Positions 41,770-51,175 of a stretch of 64,000 nt of DNA are shown here, piece after piece. Each line of letters begins with the position of its first letter. Within the stretch, counting starts at the first letter, position 1. Location of the stretch: positions 1,116,001 through 1,180,000 of the forward strand of contig NZ_CP038437.2 in NCBI RefSeq assembly GCF_008329985.2, given 5' to 3'. The notes under the pieces are model-generated. The model worked only from the letters and a program-made list of their open reading frames with translations, did not search any database and was not told the origin of the DNA. The DNA comes from Halomonas binhaiensis (GTDB taxonomy: Bacteria; Pseudomonadota; Gammaproteobacteria; Pseudomonadales; Halomonadaceae). A program made the position numbers and the translations under genes.

Positions 41770-43278
41770 ATGGATATTCTGGCTTCACTCGATTTTTCCT
41801 TCTTCCTGCTGGCGGCCCTGGGGACCCTGGTCGGTATCATCTTCGGTGCCATCCCCGGCATGACCGCGACCATGGCGGTGGCCGTCTGCCTGCCGCTGAC
41901 CTATGCCCTGGGGCTGGAGCATGGTCTGGCATTACTGCTGGGCCTCTATGTCGGCGGGATTTCCGGAGGCATGGTGCCTGCCGTGCTGCTCAATATTCCC
42001 GGGACGCCTTCCTCGATCACCACCACCTTCGATGGTTATCCCATGGCCCAGAAGGGGGAAGGTGAGAGAGCGCTGAAAGTCTGCATCGTGGCGTCCCTGG
42101 TGGGGGGCTTGATCAGTGCGGTGGTGCTGTTCCTGTTTGCCCCCATGCTGGCGGACTTTTCGATCAAGTTCTCCTACGTGGAAAAGTTCCTGATTATCCT
42201 GCTGGCGCTGACGGTCATTGCTTCACTGTCGAGCAACATGCTGGTCGGTGTGTTCAGCGGGGTGATTGGTGTCTGGCTGAGCCTGATCGGTACCTACAGC
42301 CTGTCTGACGGGGGCAACGGCAAGACCCGCCTGATGTTCGATTTCCTCGAGCCCTATCTGGTCGATGGCTTTGCTCTGTTGCCGGTACTGATCGGGATCT
42401 TTGGTATTTCCACCATTCTGCTGGAGGCGGAAAAGGGCGTGAAAGGGGGGCTTTCCGGCAAATCCCTGAAGATTGGCAAGGAAGGCCATTTTTCTCTGGG
42501 ACTGTTCAAGGGACGCTTGACCAACCTGGTGCGCTCATCCTTCATCGGCACCTTTGTTGGCATGTTGCCTGGAGTCGGTGGCAGTGCCGCCTCAGTTCTG
42601 GCCTATACCCAGGAAAAGAACCTGGCCAAGGACTCCAGCCAGATGGGCAAGGGGGCGCCGCAAGGTCTGATTGCTTCCGAGTCAGCCAACAATGCGCTGA
42701 CCGGTGGGGCACTGATTCCACTGCTTTCCCTGGGAATTCCCGGCGATTCCACCACCGCGGTACTGATCGGAGCCTTCACGCTACAGGGAATTCAAGTCGG
42801 CCCGCTGTTCATTCCGGAAAACTCCACGACCTGGTACATCATGATGGTGGCGCTGGTGTTCGCCAACTTCGTGATGTTCTTCCTGATGTTCTTTGCCATC
42901 AAACACATTGCCAAGGTGGTGCTGGTACCCAAGTACATTCTCTATCCCCTCATCGTAATGATGTGTGTGGTCGGCGCCTACGCCATCAACTACGGCATCA
43001 TGTTTGATGTCTGGACCCTGCTGATCTTTGGCGTGGTCGGGTATCTGGTGCAGAAGATAGGCCTTGAAGTCGCCCCCTTGATCATCGGCTTCATCCTGGG
43101 CGGCTCGGCGGAGGTCTACTTCGTCAAGAGCCTGGAATCCTTCGGCACCTATAGCATCTTCTTTACCAAGAGCCCCATTGCCATGGTGTTGTGGGGATTG
43201 ATTGCCGCATCCGTGATCTTTGCCATCGTGATGGAATGCAAGAAGCGGGCACAGCATCGCCTGGAGGCAGCTCAGTGA
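41770..43278 (+). CDS. TctA-type large membrane subunit
   Basis: Large permease subunit of the tripartite transporter. The 502-residue protein has about 10-12 helices. It has the duplicated family motifs [14 protein letters not shown] and [20 protein letters not shown] in the first half and [16 protein letters not shown] with [18 protein letters not shown] in the second. It is driven by ion gradients in characterised members. The stop overlaps the garD start by 4 bp (GTGA). Confidence 0.94.
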   Translation: MDILASLDFSFFLLAALGTLVGIIFGAIPGMTATMAVAVCLPLTYALGLEHGLALLLGLYVGGISGGMVPAVLLNIPGTPSSITTTFDGYPMAQKGEGERALKVCIVASLVGGLISAVVLFLFAPMLADFSIKFSYVEKFLIILLALTVIASLSSNMLVGVFSGVIGVWLSLIGTYSLSDGGNGKTRLMFDFLEPYLVDGFALLPVLIGIFGISTILLEAEKGVKGGLSGKSLKIGKEGHFSLGLFKGRLTNLVRSSFIGTFVGMLPGVGGSAASVLAYTQEKNLAKDSSQMGKGAPQGLIASESANNALTGGALIPLLSLGIPGDSTTAVLIGAFTLQGIQVGPLFIPENSTTWYIMMVALVFANFVMFFLMFFAIKHIAKVVLVPKYILYPLIVMMCVVGAYAINYGIMFDVWTLLIFGVVGYLVQKIGLEVAPLIIGFILGGSAEVYFVKSLESFGTYSIFFTKSPIAMVLWGLIAASVIFAIVMECKKRAQHRLEAAQ

Positions 43279-44846
43279 AATTCGATCAGACTCCCAAGAC
43301 GCATGTCATCAAGGTTCATCCTGACGACAACGTGGCCATCGTCGTGGAGGCAGGTGGCCTGAGCGAAGGCACGCGCATTGCCGATGATGTGGTGCTGGTT
43401 GCCGCCATTCCCCAGGGCCACAAGGTGGCACTCACCGAGCTGGCCGAGGGCGATACAGTGGTTCGCTATGGCGAAGTCATCGGCACCGCCACCCGTGCTA
43501 TTCCCAAGGGTGGCCACGTCAATGAAACCAATGTACGCCTACCGACACCACCGCCCCTCGACAGCTTGCCGCTGGCGACTCGCAAGGCAGCGCCTGTAGA
43601 GCCGCTCGAAGGTTACACCTTTGAAGGCTTTCGCAACCCGGATGGCAGTGTCGGCACCAAGAACGTGCTGGGTATCTCCACCAGTGTGCAGTGCGTGGCG
43701 GGCACCGTGGAACATGTCGTACAGCGCATCAAGCGTGAGCTATTGCCGCGATTCCCCAATGTGGATGATGTCGTTGGGCTCAATCATGCCTATGGCTGCG
43801 GGGTGGCGATCAATGCTCCGGCGGCGATAGTGCCGATTCGGACGCTGAAGAACATCGCCTTGAACCCCAACTTCGGCAACGAAGTGATGGTCATCGGCCT
43901 GGGCTGCGAGAAGCTGCAGCCTTCGACACTGATCGACGATCGCCCGGTCAAGATCTACGAGAACACTGAGGCCGCGAATCCCGATGCCAATGTACTGAGC
44001 CTTCAGGACGAATCCTTCCAGGGCTTTGGCGACATGATCGACGGCATCCTGGCCATGGCTGAGCGCCATCTGGAGCGCCTCAATCGTCGCCGTCGCGAGA
44101 CGTGCCCGGTTTCCGACCTGGTGGTGGGAACTCAGTGTGGTGGCAGCGACGCCTTTTCTGGCGTGACGGCCAACCCTGCTGTCGGCTTTGCGGCAGACCT
44201 CATCGTGCGTGCCGGTGGCAGCGTGATGTTCTCCGAAGTCACGGAGGTTCGGGATGCCATTCACTTGCTGACGCCACGTGCCGTGACCCCGGAAGTGGGG
44301 CAGGCATTGCTCGATCAGATGGCCTGGTACGACGACTATCTGTCCCAGGGGCAGGCTGATCGCAGTGCCAACCCTTCCCCTGGCAACAAGAAAGGGGGGT
44401 TGAGCAATGTAGTGGAAAAGGCACTGGGCTCCGTCATCAAGTCCGGCAATTCTCCGATAGCGGATGTCATTGGTCCCGGAGAGCGCCTGCGCCGCAAGGG
44501 GATGACCTTTGCCGCAACCCCGGCTAGTGATTTTGTCTGCGGCACCCTGCAACTGGCGGCAGGCATGAACCTGCAGGTGTTCACCACCGGGCGTGGGACG
44601 CCCTACAACCTGTCCATGGCCCCTGTGATCAAGGTGTCCAGCAACTCGACCCTGGGCCAACGCTGGCATGACCTCATTGATCTGGATGCCGGGCGTATTG
44701 CCACCGGAGAAGCTTCCATCGAAGACATCGGCTGGGAGCTGTTTCATTTGATTCTCGATGTGGCCAGCGGCCGAAAGCAGGTCGCGGCTGAGCGACTGGG
44801 GCTCTACAACGATCTGGTGCTGTTTAATCCTGCTCCGGTGACGTAA
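43275..44846 (+). CDS. garD: Galactarate dehydratase
   Basis: Dehydrates galactarate to 5-keto-4-deoxy-D-glucarate. The 523-residue protein has exactly the length of E. coli GarD. It has an N-terminal SAF-like domain (about 1-95) and a large UxaA-type domain with [48 protein letters not shown] and [23 protein letters not shown] 43275 has GGAGG upstream and overlaps the tctA stop. With gudD it funnels two aldarates into KdgD. Confidence 0.95.
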   Translation: MKFDQTPKTHVIKVHPDDNVAIVVEAGGLSEGTRIADDVVLVAAIPQGHKVALTELAEGDTVVRYGEVIGTATRAIPKGGHVNETNVRLPTPPPLDSLPLATRKAAPVEPLEGYTFEGFRNPDGSVGTKNVLGISTSVQCVAGTVEHVVQRIKRELLPRFPNVDDVVGLNHAYGCGVAINAPAAIVPIRTLKNIALNPNFGNEVMVIGLGCEKLQPSTLIDDRPVKIYENTEAANPDANVLSLQDESFQGFGDMIDGILAMAERHLERLNRRRRETCPVSDLVVGTQCGGSDAFSGVTANPAVGFAADLIVRAGGSVMFSEVTEVRDAIHLLTPRAVTPEVGQALLDQMAWYDDYLSQGQADRSANPSPGNKKGGLSNVVEKALGSVIKSGNSPIADVIGPGERLRRKGMTFAATPASDFVCGTLQLAAGMNLQVFTTGRGTPYNLSMAPVIKVSSNSTLGQRWHDLIDLDAGRIATGEASIEDIGWELFHLILDVASGRKQVAAERLGLYNDLVLFNPAPVT

Positions 44847-44953
44847 GGCCCTCGCCATCGCAAGCGTCTGTCATCGGCGCTTTGTATAGATGGCTGTGCC
44901 TTATGTGATCGTGCTTTCCATTTTTCTGATTCTGTTTTTCCGAGGCTCAACCG

Positions 44954-46279
44954 ATGTTCCCGAAAATCACGCAAATGAAGATCGTGCCCGTCGCTGGCGA
45001 AGATGGTTTCCTGCTCAATCTCAGCGGTGGTCATGCCCCCTGGTTCATTCGCTGTGTGGTGATACTGGAAGATGATGCCGGCAACCGCGGTGTCGGCGAA
45101 ATTCCCTCCAGTGCAGGTATCCTCAAGGGCTTGGAACAATGCCGCACGCTGGTGGAAGGCACTCGGGTCAATGAGATCAAGCAAGTCCTGAGCCGAGTGC
45201 GCCAGGCGCTGTCGCAGAATGGCCCGGAAGAGCGTGGCCGCCAGACCTTCGACCTGCGTGTGGCGGTGCATGTGATCACGGCCATCGAATCAGCCCTGTT
45301 CGACCTGTTCGGTCAGGCGCTGGGAATGCCGGTGGCCGATCTGCTGGGCCAGTATGGTCGTCAGCGTGATGAAGTCGAAGCCCTGGGTTATCTGTTCCTG
45401 CTCGGCGATCCGAACAAGACCGATCTGCCTTATCCGAAAGTCACCAACCCGGTGGATGCCTGGGACGAAGTGCGCTATCGCGAAGCCCTGACCCCGGAAG
45501 CGGTCGCCAACCTGGCCAAGGCCGCCTATGAGCGCTACGGTTTCAAGGACTTCAAACTCAAAGGGGGCGTGTTGCGTGGGGAAGAGGAAGCGGACTGCAT
45601 TCGCGCCTTGCACGAGGCGTTCCCCGAGGCTCGTCTGACGCTCGACCCCAATGGCGCCTGGAAGCTGGACGAAGCCGTGCGCGTACTGGAGCCGATCAAG
45701 GATCTGCTCAGCTATGCCGAAGACCCCTGCGGGCAGGAAGGCGGCTACTCCGGACGCGAGACCATGGCCGAGTTCAAGAAGCGCACCGGTCTGCCCACGG
45801 CAACCAACATGATCGCTACCGACTACCAGCAGTTGAAGCTGGCGGTGCAGCTCAACTCCGTGGACATTCCACTGGCGGATTGTCATTTCTGGACCATGCA
45901 GGGGGCCGTGGCAGTCGGTGAGCTATGCAACGAGTGGGGCATGACCTGGGGCTCGCACAGCAACAATCACTTCGATATCTCCCTGGCGATGATGACCCAT
46001 GTGGCAGCCGCCTGCCCGGGGCAGATCACCGCCATTGATACCCATTGGATCTGGCAGGACGGGCAGCGTATCACCAAGGAGCCCTTCAAGATTCAGGGTG
46101 GCAAGCTGCGCGTTCCCGATGCTCCTGGCCTGGGGGTCGAGCTGGACGATGCCAAGTTGATGGAAGCTCACGAGAAGTACCGGGGACTGGATGTGACCCA
46201 ACGCAATGATGCCATGGCCATGCAGTATCTGATCCCCGGCTGGGAGTTCGATCCCAAGCGTCCAGCGCTTGTTCGCTGA
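44954..46279 (+). CDS. gudD: Glucarate dehydratase
   Basis: Enolase-superfamily enzyme that dehydrates D-glucarate (and usually L-idarate) to 5-keto-4-deoxy-D-glucarate. The 441-residue protein has the KxK motif in FKDFKLKGG near 203, the metal ligands from DPNGAW near 232, the [14 protein letters not shown] segment, an Asn in TNMI, and the general-base histidine in [13 protein letters not shown] 44954 has GAGG upstream. It is the last gene before a MITE-like repeat that separates it from the dehydrogenase gene. Confidence 0.95.
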   Translation: MFPKITQMKIVPVAGEDGFLLNLSGGHAPWFIRCVVILEDDAGNRGVGEIPSSAGILKGLEQCRTLVEGTRVNEIKQVLSRVRQALSQNGPEERGRQTFDLRVAVHVITAIESALFDLFGQALGMPVADLLGQYGRQRDEVEALGYLFLLGDPNKTDLPYPKVTNPVDAWDEVRYREALTPEAVANLAKAAYERYGFKDFKLKGGVLRGEEEADCIRALHEAFPEARLTLDPNGAWKLDEAVRVLEPIKDLLSYAEDPCGQEGGYSGRETMAEFKKRTGLPTATNMIATDYQQLKLAVQLNSVDIPLADCHFWTMQGAVAVGELCNEWGMTWGSHSNNHFDISLAMMTHVAAACPGQITAIDTHWIWQDGQRITKEPFKIQGGKLRVPDAPGLGVELDDAKLMEAHEKYRGLDVTQRNDAMAMQYLIPGWEFDPKRPALVR

Positions 46280-46300
46280 TGATGGTATGACATTGCATCA

Positions 46301-46497
46301 AGGAAACGCTGAATAAATCAGCCGAGCGGGATGAAGGCTATGTTCGTTCCTGACGAACAATCGCACTTCCCACATCCATGTGGGTCGCACAAGGCGCACG
46401 GAGCGCAACCACCGGAGCCTATGGGGTATAGGTGAGGATGGTGAGCACCGCGCAACGCAGTGATTCGCACGCACAGGCCTTTATGCAGTGTTTCCCT
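46301..46497 (+). repeat. MITE-like repeat, copy A (upstream of the semialdehyde dehydrogenase gene)
   Basis: A 197-bp gene-free repeat is bounded by AGGAAACGCTGAATAAAT at the left and, in reverse complement, AGGGAAACACTGCATAAA at the right. Its interior (for example GGTGAGGAT and GAGCACCGCGCAACG) recurs in reverse complement at 48142-48287. Copy A has about 50 bp that copy B lacks (about 46337-46387), including the small palindromes TGTTCGT/ACGAACA and CCCACAT/ATGTGGG. Confidence 0.85.
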
Positions 46498-46523
46498 TAT
46501 CAACCAGACACAGGAGAAGCTTC

Positions 46524-48101
46524 ATGTCTCTCGAAGGCAAGCAACTGATAGGTAATCAGGCGGTACTGGCCTCGGGCCGTGCTATCCACGGCATCAACCC
46601 GGCCACTGGCGAAACGTTGGAGCCGGGCTATCCCGGTGGTGGCCAGGCTGAAGTCGAGCGCGCCTGCGAACTGGCTTGGCAGGCCTTCGATGCCTATCGC
46701 GAAACCGGACCCGAACAGCGTGCCTCCTTTCTGGAAACCATTGCCGATGAAATCGAGGCCATTGGCGATGACCTGATCGTGCGTGCCATGGCCGAATCGG
46801 GCCTGCCGCGCGCCCGCCTGGAAGGCGAACGTGGCCGGACTTGTGGCCAGTTGCGCCTGTTTGCTCAGGTGGTGCGTGCTGGCGAATGGCTGGATGTGCG
46901 CATCGACCCGGCACTGCCTGAGCGTCAGCCACTGCCGCGTGTCGACCTGCGCCAGCGTCATATCGCTCTGGGGCCGGTGGTCGTGTTCGGGGCCAGCAAC
47001 TTTCCGCTGGCCTTCTCGGTGGCCGGTGGCGATACCGCCTCGGCACTGGCGGCCGGCTGCCCGGTGGTGGTCAAGGCCCACTCCGCGCACCCCGGCACTT
47101 CCGAACTGGTCGGCCGGGCCATTCAAGCTGCGGTGGCCAAGCGTGACTTGCCCGAAGGCGTGTTTTCGCTGCTGTATGGCTCAGGCCGTGAAGTGGGCCA
47201 GGCCCTGGTCGCCGATCCGCGCATCAAGGCGGTGGGCTTCACCGGCTCTCGCGCCGGTGGCACCGCGCTGATGAAGACCGCTCAGGCTCGCCCTGAACCG
47301 ATTCCGGTCTACGCCGAGATGAGTTCCATCAACCCGGTGCTGCTGATGCCGGAAGCGCTCAAGGCGCGTGGCGCAGAACTGGGCCAGGGTTTCGTTGCCT
47401 CCCTGACCATGGGGGCGGGGCAGTTCTGCACCAACCCCGGCCTGGTCATCGCCATCAAGGGGCCGGACCTGGATGCCTTCCTCAATGCCGCCGCCGAAGC
47501 CGTGCGTGGCGCTGCCGCCCAGACCATGCTGACACCGGGCATTCACGATGCCTACCAGAGCGGTGTGGCAGGTCTGGCAGCCAGCGACAAGGCCAATGAA
47601 GTGGCACGCGGCCAGCAAGGTACGGGGCCCAACCAATGCCAGGCTGGCCTGTTCGTCGCCGAGGCTCAGGACTTCCTGGCCGACGAGGCGCTGCAAGCCG
47701 AGGTGTTTGGTTCAACCTCGCTGGTCGTGGCCTGTTCCAGCCTCGATGACATGCAGCAGGTCGCCGAGCACCTGGAAGGTCAGCTCACCGCTACCCTGCA
47801 GATGGACGATGGCGACATCGATGCCGCGCGCCGCCTGCTGCCGACCCTGGAACGGCGTGCCGGGCGAGTGATGGTCAATGGCTGGCCCACTGGCGTGGAA
47901 GTGTGTCACGCCATGGTGCATGGCGGTCCGTATCCGGCGACTTCCGATGCCCGCACCACCTCTGTGGGCAGCGCGGCCATCTATCGCTTCCTGCGCCCGG
48001 TGTGCTACCAGAACCTGCCCCAGGCGTTGTTGCCCGAGGCCTTGCGTGATGGCAACCCGCAAGGTGTCAGCCGTCTGGTCGATGGCAAGCGAGAAGCTTG
48101 A
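46524..48101 (+). CDS. 2-oxoglutarate semialdehyde dehydrogenase
   Basis: NAD(P)-dependent aldehyde dehydrogenase predicted to oxidise 2-oxoglutarate semialdehyde, the KdgD product, to 2-oxoglutarate. The 525-residue protein has the cofactor region [15 protein letters not shown], glycine motif FTGSRAGG near 240, general-base Glu265 in YAEMSSINP and nucleophile Cys302 in [10 protein letters not shown]. These variants are typical of the KGSADH group. ATG 46524 has AGGAGA upstream. The gene looks GC-richer than its flanks by eye. It sits alone between two inverted copies of one MITE-like repeat and has its own terminator. Confidence 0.91.
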   Translation: MSLEGKQLIGNQAVLASGRAIHGINPATGETLEPGYPGGGQAEVERACELAWQAFDAYRETGPEQRASFLETIADEIEAIGDDLIVRAMAESGLPRARLEGERGRTCGQLRLFAQVVRAGEWLDVRIDPALPERQPLPRVDLRQRHIALGPVVVFGASNFPLAFSVAGGDTASALAAGCPVVVKAHSAHPGTSELVGRAIQAAVAKRDLPEGVFSLLYGSGREVGQALVADPRIKAVGFTGSRAGGTALMKTAQARPEPIPVYAEMSSINPVLLMPEALKARGAELGQGFVASLTMGAGQFCTNPGLVIAIKGPDLDAFLNAAAEAVRGAAAQTMLTPGIHDAYQSGVAGLAASDKANEVARGQQGTGPNQCQAGLFVAEAQDFLADEALQAEVFGSTSLVVACSSLDDMQQVAEHLEGQLTATLQMDDGDIDAARRLLPTLERRAGRVMVNGWPTGVEVCHAMVHGGPYPATSDARTTSVGSAAIYRFLRPVCYQNLPQALLPEALRDGNPQGVSRLVDGKREA

Positions 48102-48112
48102 TGAGGTGACTG

Positions 48113-48138
48113 GCCCGGGGAGTTTCCCCGGGCTTTTT
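48113..48138 (+). terminator. Terminator after the semialdehyde dehydrogenase gene
   Basis: Perfect 9-bp stem GCCCGGGGA (48113-48121) / TCCCCGGGC (48125-48133) with a GTT loop and five T. Repeat copy B begins 4 bp later. Confidence 0.9.
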
Positions 48139-48141
48139 CTC

Positions 48142-48287
48142 AGAAGCACTGCATAAATGTCTGCGCGTACGAATCACTTCGTTGCGCGGTGCTCGCAATC
48201 CTCACCTATCCCCTCATAGGCTCCGGCTGCTGCGCTCCGTGCGCCTTGTGTTTCATTCTGCTCGACTGATTTATTCAGTGCTTCCCT
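48142..48287 (-). repeat. MITE-like repeat, copy B (downstream of the semialdehyde dehydrogenase gene)
   Basis: A 146-bp gene-free repeat that matches copy A (46301-46497) in reverse complement over nearly its whole length, apart from the roughly 50-bp segment missing here. The ends are AGAAGCACTGCATAAAT at the left and, in reverse complement, AGGGAAGCACTGAATAAAT at the right. They are therefore imperfect terminal inverted repeats of the same kind as in copy A. Confidence 0.85.
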
Positions 48288-48319
48288 AAAAAACAGGTAG
48301 TTATAAGAACAAGGAATTC

Positions 48320-49411
48320 ATGATGAAGATGACACGTCGCACCGTTCTGTCATATGGGGCTGCTGGGGCCGCCACTGTGGCTTTTGGCAAGGCCTTTGGG
48401 CAGTCCTTCGCTTTTACCCCCAATCAGCGCTATCCAGACCCCGCTGTGCTGATCCTGGACCCCAGTTTCGCCAACTATCGAATTTACTCAGCAACGGTCG
48501 AACAGCTCGGCACAGGAATGCGCTGGGCGGAAGGGCCTGCGTATTCCCGGCAGGATGGCGTGTTGCTGATGTCTGATATCCCCAATAATCGCATCATGAA
48601 ATACGACGAAGCTGACGACTCCTTCAGTGTCTTTCGCGAGCCCGCGAACTTCTCCAATGGCAACGTCTTCGATGCAGAAGGTCGCCTGATTACCTGCGAG
48701 CATTCCGTGACCCGGCGTGTCGTGCGTACGGAGAAGGACGGCAGTCAGACGGTATTGGCCGATCAATATCAGGGAAAGAAACTCAATGCGCCCAACGATG
48801 TCGTGGTCAAGTCGGATGGCAGTATCTGGTTCACTGATCCGCTGTTCGGCATCAATGGCAACTATGAAGGCGAACAGGCCGAGCCGGAGCAGGAAACCAC
48901 CAATGTCTACCGCATCGATACGGATGGCACCCTGACAGCAGTGCTCACTGACCTGGTCAACCCTAACGGCCTGGCATTCTCACCGGATGAGAGCAAGCTC
49001 TATGTGGTGGAATGGAAGGGCACACCCAATCGCAGCATCTGGAGCTACGACGTTGCTGCTGATGGCACCCTGGGCAACAAGGCCAAGCTGATCGACGCAG
49101 CTGATTTCGGAGCGCTCGATGGCTTCAAGGTGGACCAGGACGGCAACCTGTGGTGCGGCTACGGTAGCAACGGAGCGCTCACTGAAGAGCCTGTGGAGGA
49201 GGCCGGACGCAAGGTGTTTACCCTGAAAGGCAAACCGGAGGAACTGGATGGGGTGATGGTGTTCAATCCTGAAGGCAAGCCGATCGGTTTTATCCGCCTG
49301 CCCGAGCGTTGTGCCAACCTGACTTTTGGTGGACCCAAGGGCAATCGGTTGTATATAGCTTCCAGTCATTCCCTTTACGCGCTTTATGTGAATACCCGAG
49401 GGGCGGCGTGA
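48320..49411 (+). CDS. Tat-exported SMP-30/gluconolactonase family protein
   Basis: Predicted periplasmic lactonase with a six-bladed beta-propeller. The 363-residue protein has a twin-arginine signal (MTRRTVLSYGAAGAA, cleavage probably after residue 28). Metal-ligand regions of the SMP-30 fold are visible: Glu in RWAEGPAY, Asn in LNAPNDVVV, Asn in VNPNGLAFSPDE and Asp in DGFKVDQDGNLW. Next to the aldarate genes it may open aldarolactones outside the cytoplasm, but it could act on another sugar lactone. ATG 48320 follows AAGGA. Confidence 0.86.
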   Translation: MMKMTRRTVLSYGAAGAATVAFGKAFGQSFAFTPNQRYPDPAVLILDPSFANYRIYSATVEQLGTGMRWAEGPAYSRQDGVLLMSDIPNNRIMKYDEADDSFSVFREPANFSNGNVFDAEGRLITCEHSVTRRVVRTEKDGSQTVLADQYQGKKLNAPNDVVVKSDGSIWFTDPLFGINGNYEGEQAEPEQETTNVYRIDTDGTLTAVLTDLVNPNGLAFSPDESKLYVVEWKGTPNRSIWSYDVAADGTLGNKAKLIDAADFGALDGFKVDQDGNLWCGYGSNGALTEEPVEEAGRKVFTLKGKPEELDGVMVFNPEGKPIGFIRLPERCANLTFGGPKGNRLYIASSHSLYALYVNTRGAA

Positions 49412-49457
49412 TACCTGCAGATGAGGGGGCTCTATCTGTACTGGTGTGGTCCTGCAA

Positions 49458-50351
49458 TCAGTCGCGATAGCGCAGTGTTTCGACCAGCAGCGAGAAGGCG
49501 GGAGACGCTTGACGGCGATTCGGGTAATAGAGGTGGAATCCCGGGAAAGGCAGGCACCATTCGTCCAGGACCTGAACGAGGCGTCCGCTATCAATATGCG
49601 GACGCACCATATCCTCTGGTAGGAAGCCCAGGCCGATTCCGTTCAGGATGGCTGTCAGTATCTGCTGCGAGTTATTGACGACGAGCTGGCCGCTGACCTG
49701 GACGTTGAACTCTCGACCGTCCTGCTCGAATTCCCAGGCATACAGGCCACCATGAGTGGGAAAGCGAAAATTGATGCAATTGTGTCGGGTCAAGTCACGG
49801 AGCGTTCCTGGTTCAGGGTGGCGTGAGAAATAGTCGGGAGTGGCCACCACGATCAGGCGTATATCCGGCCCGATGCGGGTTGCAATCATATCCTTGGCCA
49901 CCTGCTCGCCGAGACGCACGCCAGCATCGAGGCGCTCGGTGACGATATCGCTCAGGCCATCGTCAATCTTCAACTCGACCTGGATGTCGGGATACTCAGC
50001 AAGAAATGGCGTCAGCTTGGGCAGCAGGATAGTGTCGGCTGCCAGGCCGCTGGTGGTGATGCGGATAGTGCCGGAAGGCGTGTCGCGTAGCTCGCTCAAG
50101 GAAGATAGCCCGAATTGAATCTCTTCGAAGCAGGGCCCCAGGCTTTGGATCAGGCGTTCGCCGGCCTCAGTTGGAGAGACGCTGCGCGTCGTGCGTGCCA
50201 ATAGGCGAATTCCCAGCCTTTCTTCTAGACCACGGATAGTGTGACTCAATGCCGATTGGGAGACGCCAAGTTCAGCCGCTGCTCGGGTGAAGCTGCCTTT
50301 TTCTGCCACCATCAGGAATGCGTGAAGGTCGTTGAAGTTCTCGCGAGACAT
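49458..50351 (-). CDS. LysR-family transcriptional regulator
   Basis: The 297-residue protein has an N-terminal winged helix-turn-helix (about 5-64, FLMVAEKGSFTRAAAELGVSQSALSHTIRGLE) and a C-terminal periplasmic-binding-like effector domain. ATG 50351 gives MSRENFNDLHAFL; the in-frame upstream start at 50420 is not supported. It is divergent from the molybdenum hydroxylase operon, with 355 bp between starts, so that operon is its likely target. It is convergent with the SMP-30 gene. Confidence 0.9.
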   Translation of the reverse strand: MSRENFNDLHAFLMVAEKGSFTRAAAELGVSQSALSHTIRGLEERLGIRLLARTTRSVSPTEAGERLIQSLGPCFEEIQFGLSSLSELRDTPSGTIRITTSGLAADTILLPKLTPFLAEYPDIQVELKIDDGLSDIVTERLDAGVRLGEQVAKDMIATRIGPDIRLIVVATPDYFSRHPEPGTLRDLTRHNCINFRFPTHGGLYAWEFEQDGREFNVQVSGQLVVNNSQQILTAILNGIGLGFLPEDMVRPHIDSGRLVQVLDEWCLPFPGFHLYYPNRRQASPAFSLLVETLRYRD

Positions 50352-50706
50352 TAATGAGTGCCTTTCATGAGTTCCATATTTCCCAGCATATAAGCATGAA
50401 TCAGCCATGTTCATCATCATGGCGAGGTCGTTATCGTTCGATCAACCTTCAGCACTCGATTCATCATGGGGTTTCGCACCAGATCGGTGCATGTCGATCC
50501 TTCTGGCCTGTCATGCGGTGGCAGTGCCGATATCTCCTCTGTGGTAACCCGTCTGGCAGCATTCATGAGCTGAGCTCATGACGACATGTTGGTTATGCCG
50601 ATAATACAAGTGCCTTGTGACTGCTAATGTGAAGGGTATTTGGGCCGACGGGCATGCCGGCAGCGGATCGTATTGTCGCCGGATGCCACATCATGAGGGG
50701 GAGATC
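50352..50706. promoter_or_regulatory. Divergent control region between the LysR gene and the molybdenum hydroxylase operon
   Basis: The 355-bp spacer has no supported gene. It contains a 19-bp palindrome TCATGAGCTGAGCTCATGA (50563-50581), perfect apart from its central base. The palindrome lies 125 bp before the iron-sulfur subunit start and is the best candidate site for the divergent LysR protein or another dimeric regulator. I saw no confident promoter boxes. Confidence 0.5.
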
Positions 50707-51165
50707 ATGATCACACTTAATATCAACGGCCAGGCGCAGGAAGTCGATGTCGAAGGCGATACGCCCTTGTTATGGGTATTGCGCGACACGCTCCAGCTCA
50801 CTGGTACCAAATTTGGCTGTGGGATGTCGCTGTGTGGGGCTTGCACTGTCCATGTGGATGGCAAGGCGACGCGTTCATGCATGCTGCCGGTATCCGCAGC
50901 AGTCGACAAGGAAATCGTGACCATCGAAAGCATCGGCGATAGCCGGGTCGGCGAGGCGGTACAGGAGGCATGGCAGCGCCTTGATGTGGTGCAGTGCGGA
51001 TATTGCCAGTCCGGCCAGGTCATGAGTGCCGTTGCGTTGCTGGAAGAGAACAGGGCGCCATCGGACGAGGATATCGACAACGCCATGGGCGGCAATGTCT
51101 GTCGCTGTGCCACCTATGTACGCATTCGGGCCGCGATTCATGAAGCGGCCGAGTCGCTGGCCTGA
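50707..51165 (+). CDS. (2Fe-2S) subunit of an IorAB-type molybdenum hydroxylase
   Basis: Electron-transfer subunit with two [2Fe-2S] clusters. The 152-residue protein has a plant-ferredoxin-type domain with Cys38, Cys43, Cys46 and Cys58 and a helical domain with Cys97, Cys100, Cys132 and Cys134 (CGYC...CRC). This is the layout of IorA and aldehyde dehydrogenase small subunits. It has no signal peptide, so it would be co-exported with the Tat-tagged large subunit. ATG 50707 follows GGGGAG; the longer frame from 50617 is not supported. Confidence 0.93.
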   Translation: MITLNINGQAQEVDVEGDTPLLWVLRDTLQLTGTKFGCGMSLCGACTVHVDGKATRSCMLPVSAAVDKEIVTIESIGDSRVGEAVQEAWQRLDVVQCGYCQSGQVMSAVALLEENRAPSDEDIDNAMGGNVCRCATYVRIRAAIHEAAESLA

Positions 51166-51175
51166 GGGAGAGAAC

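Noticed and set aside
44890..45075. Short open frame with a hydrophobic start between garD and gudD
   Set aside because: It overlaps the gudD start in another frame and lacks a convincing ribosome-binding site; probably leader sequence of gudD.
46301..48287. Composite transposon around the semialdehyde dehydrogenase gene
   Set aside because: Neither flanking repeat encodes a transposase, so I describe them as MITE-like repeats only.
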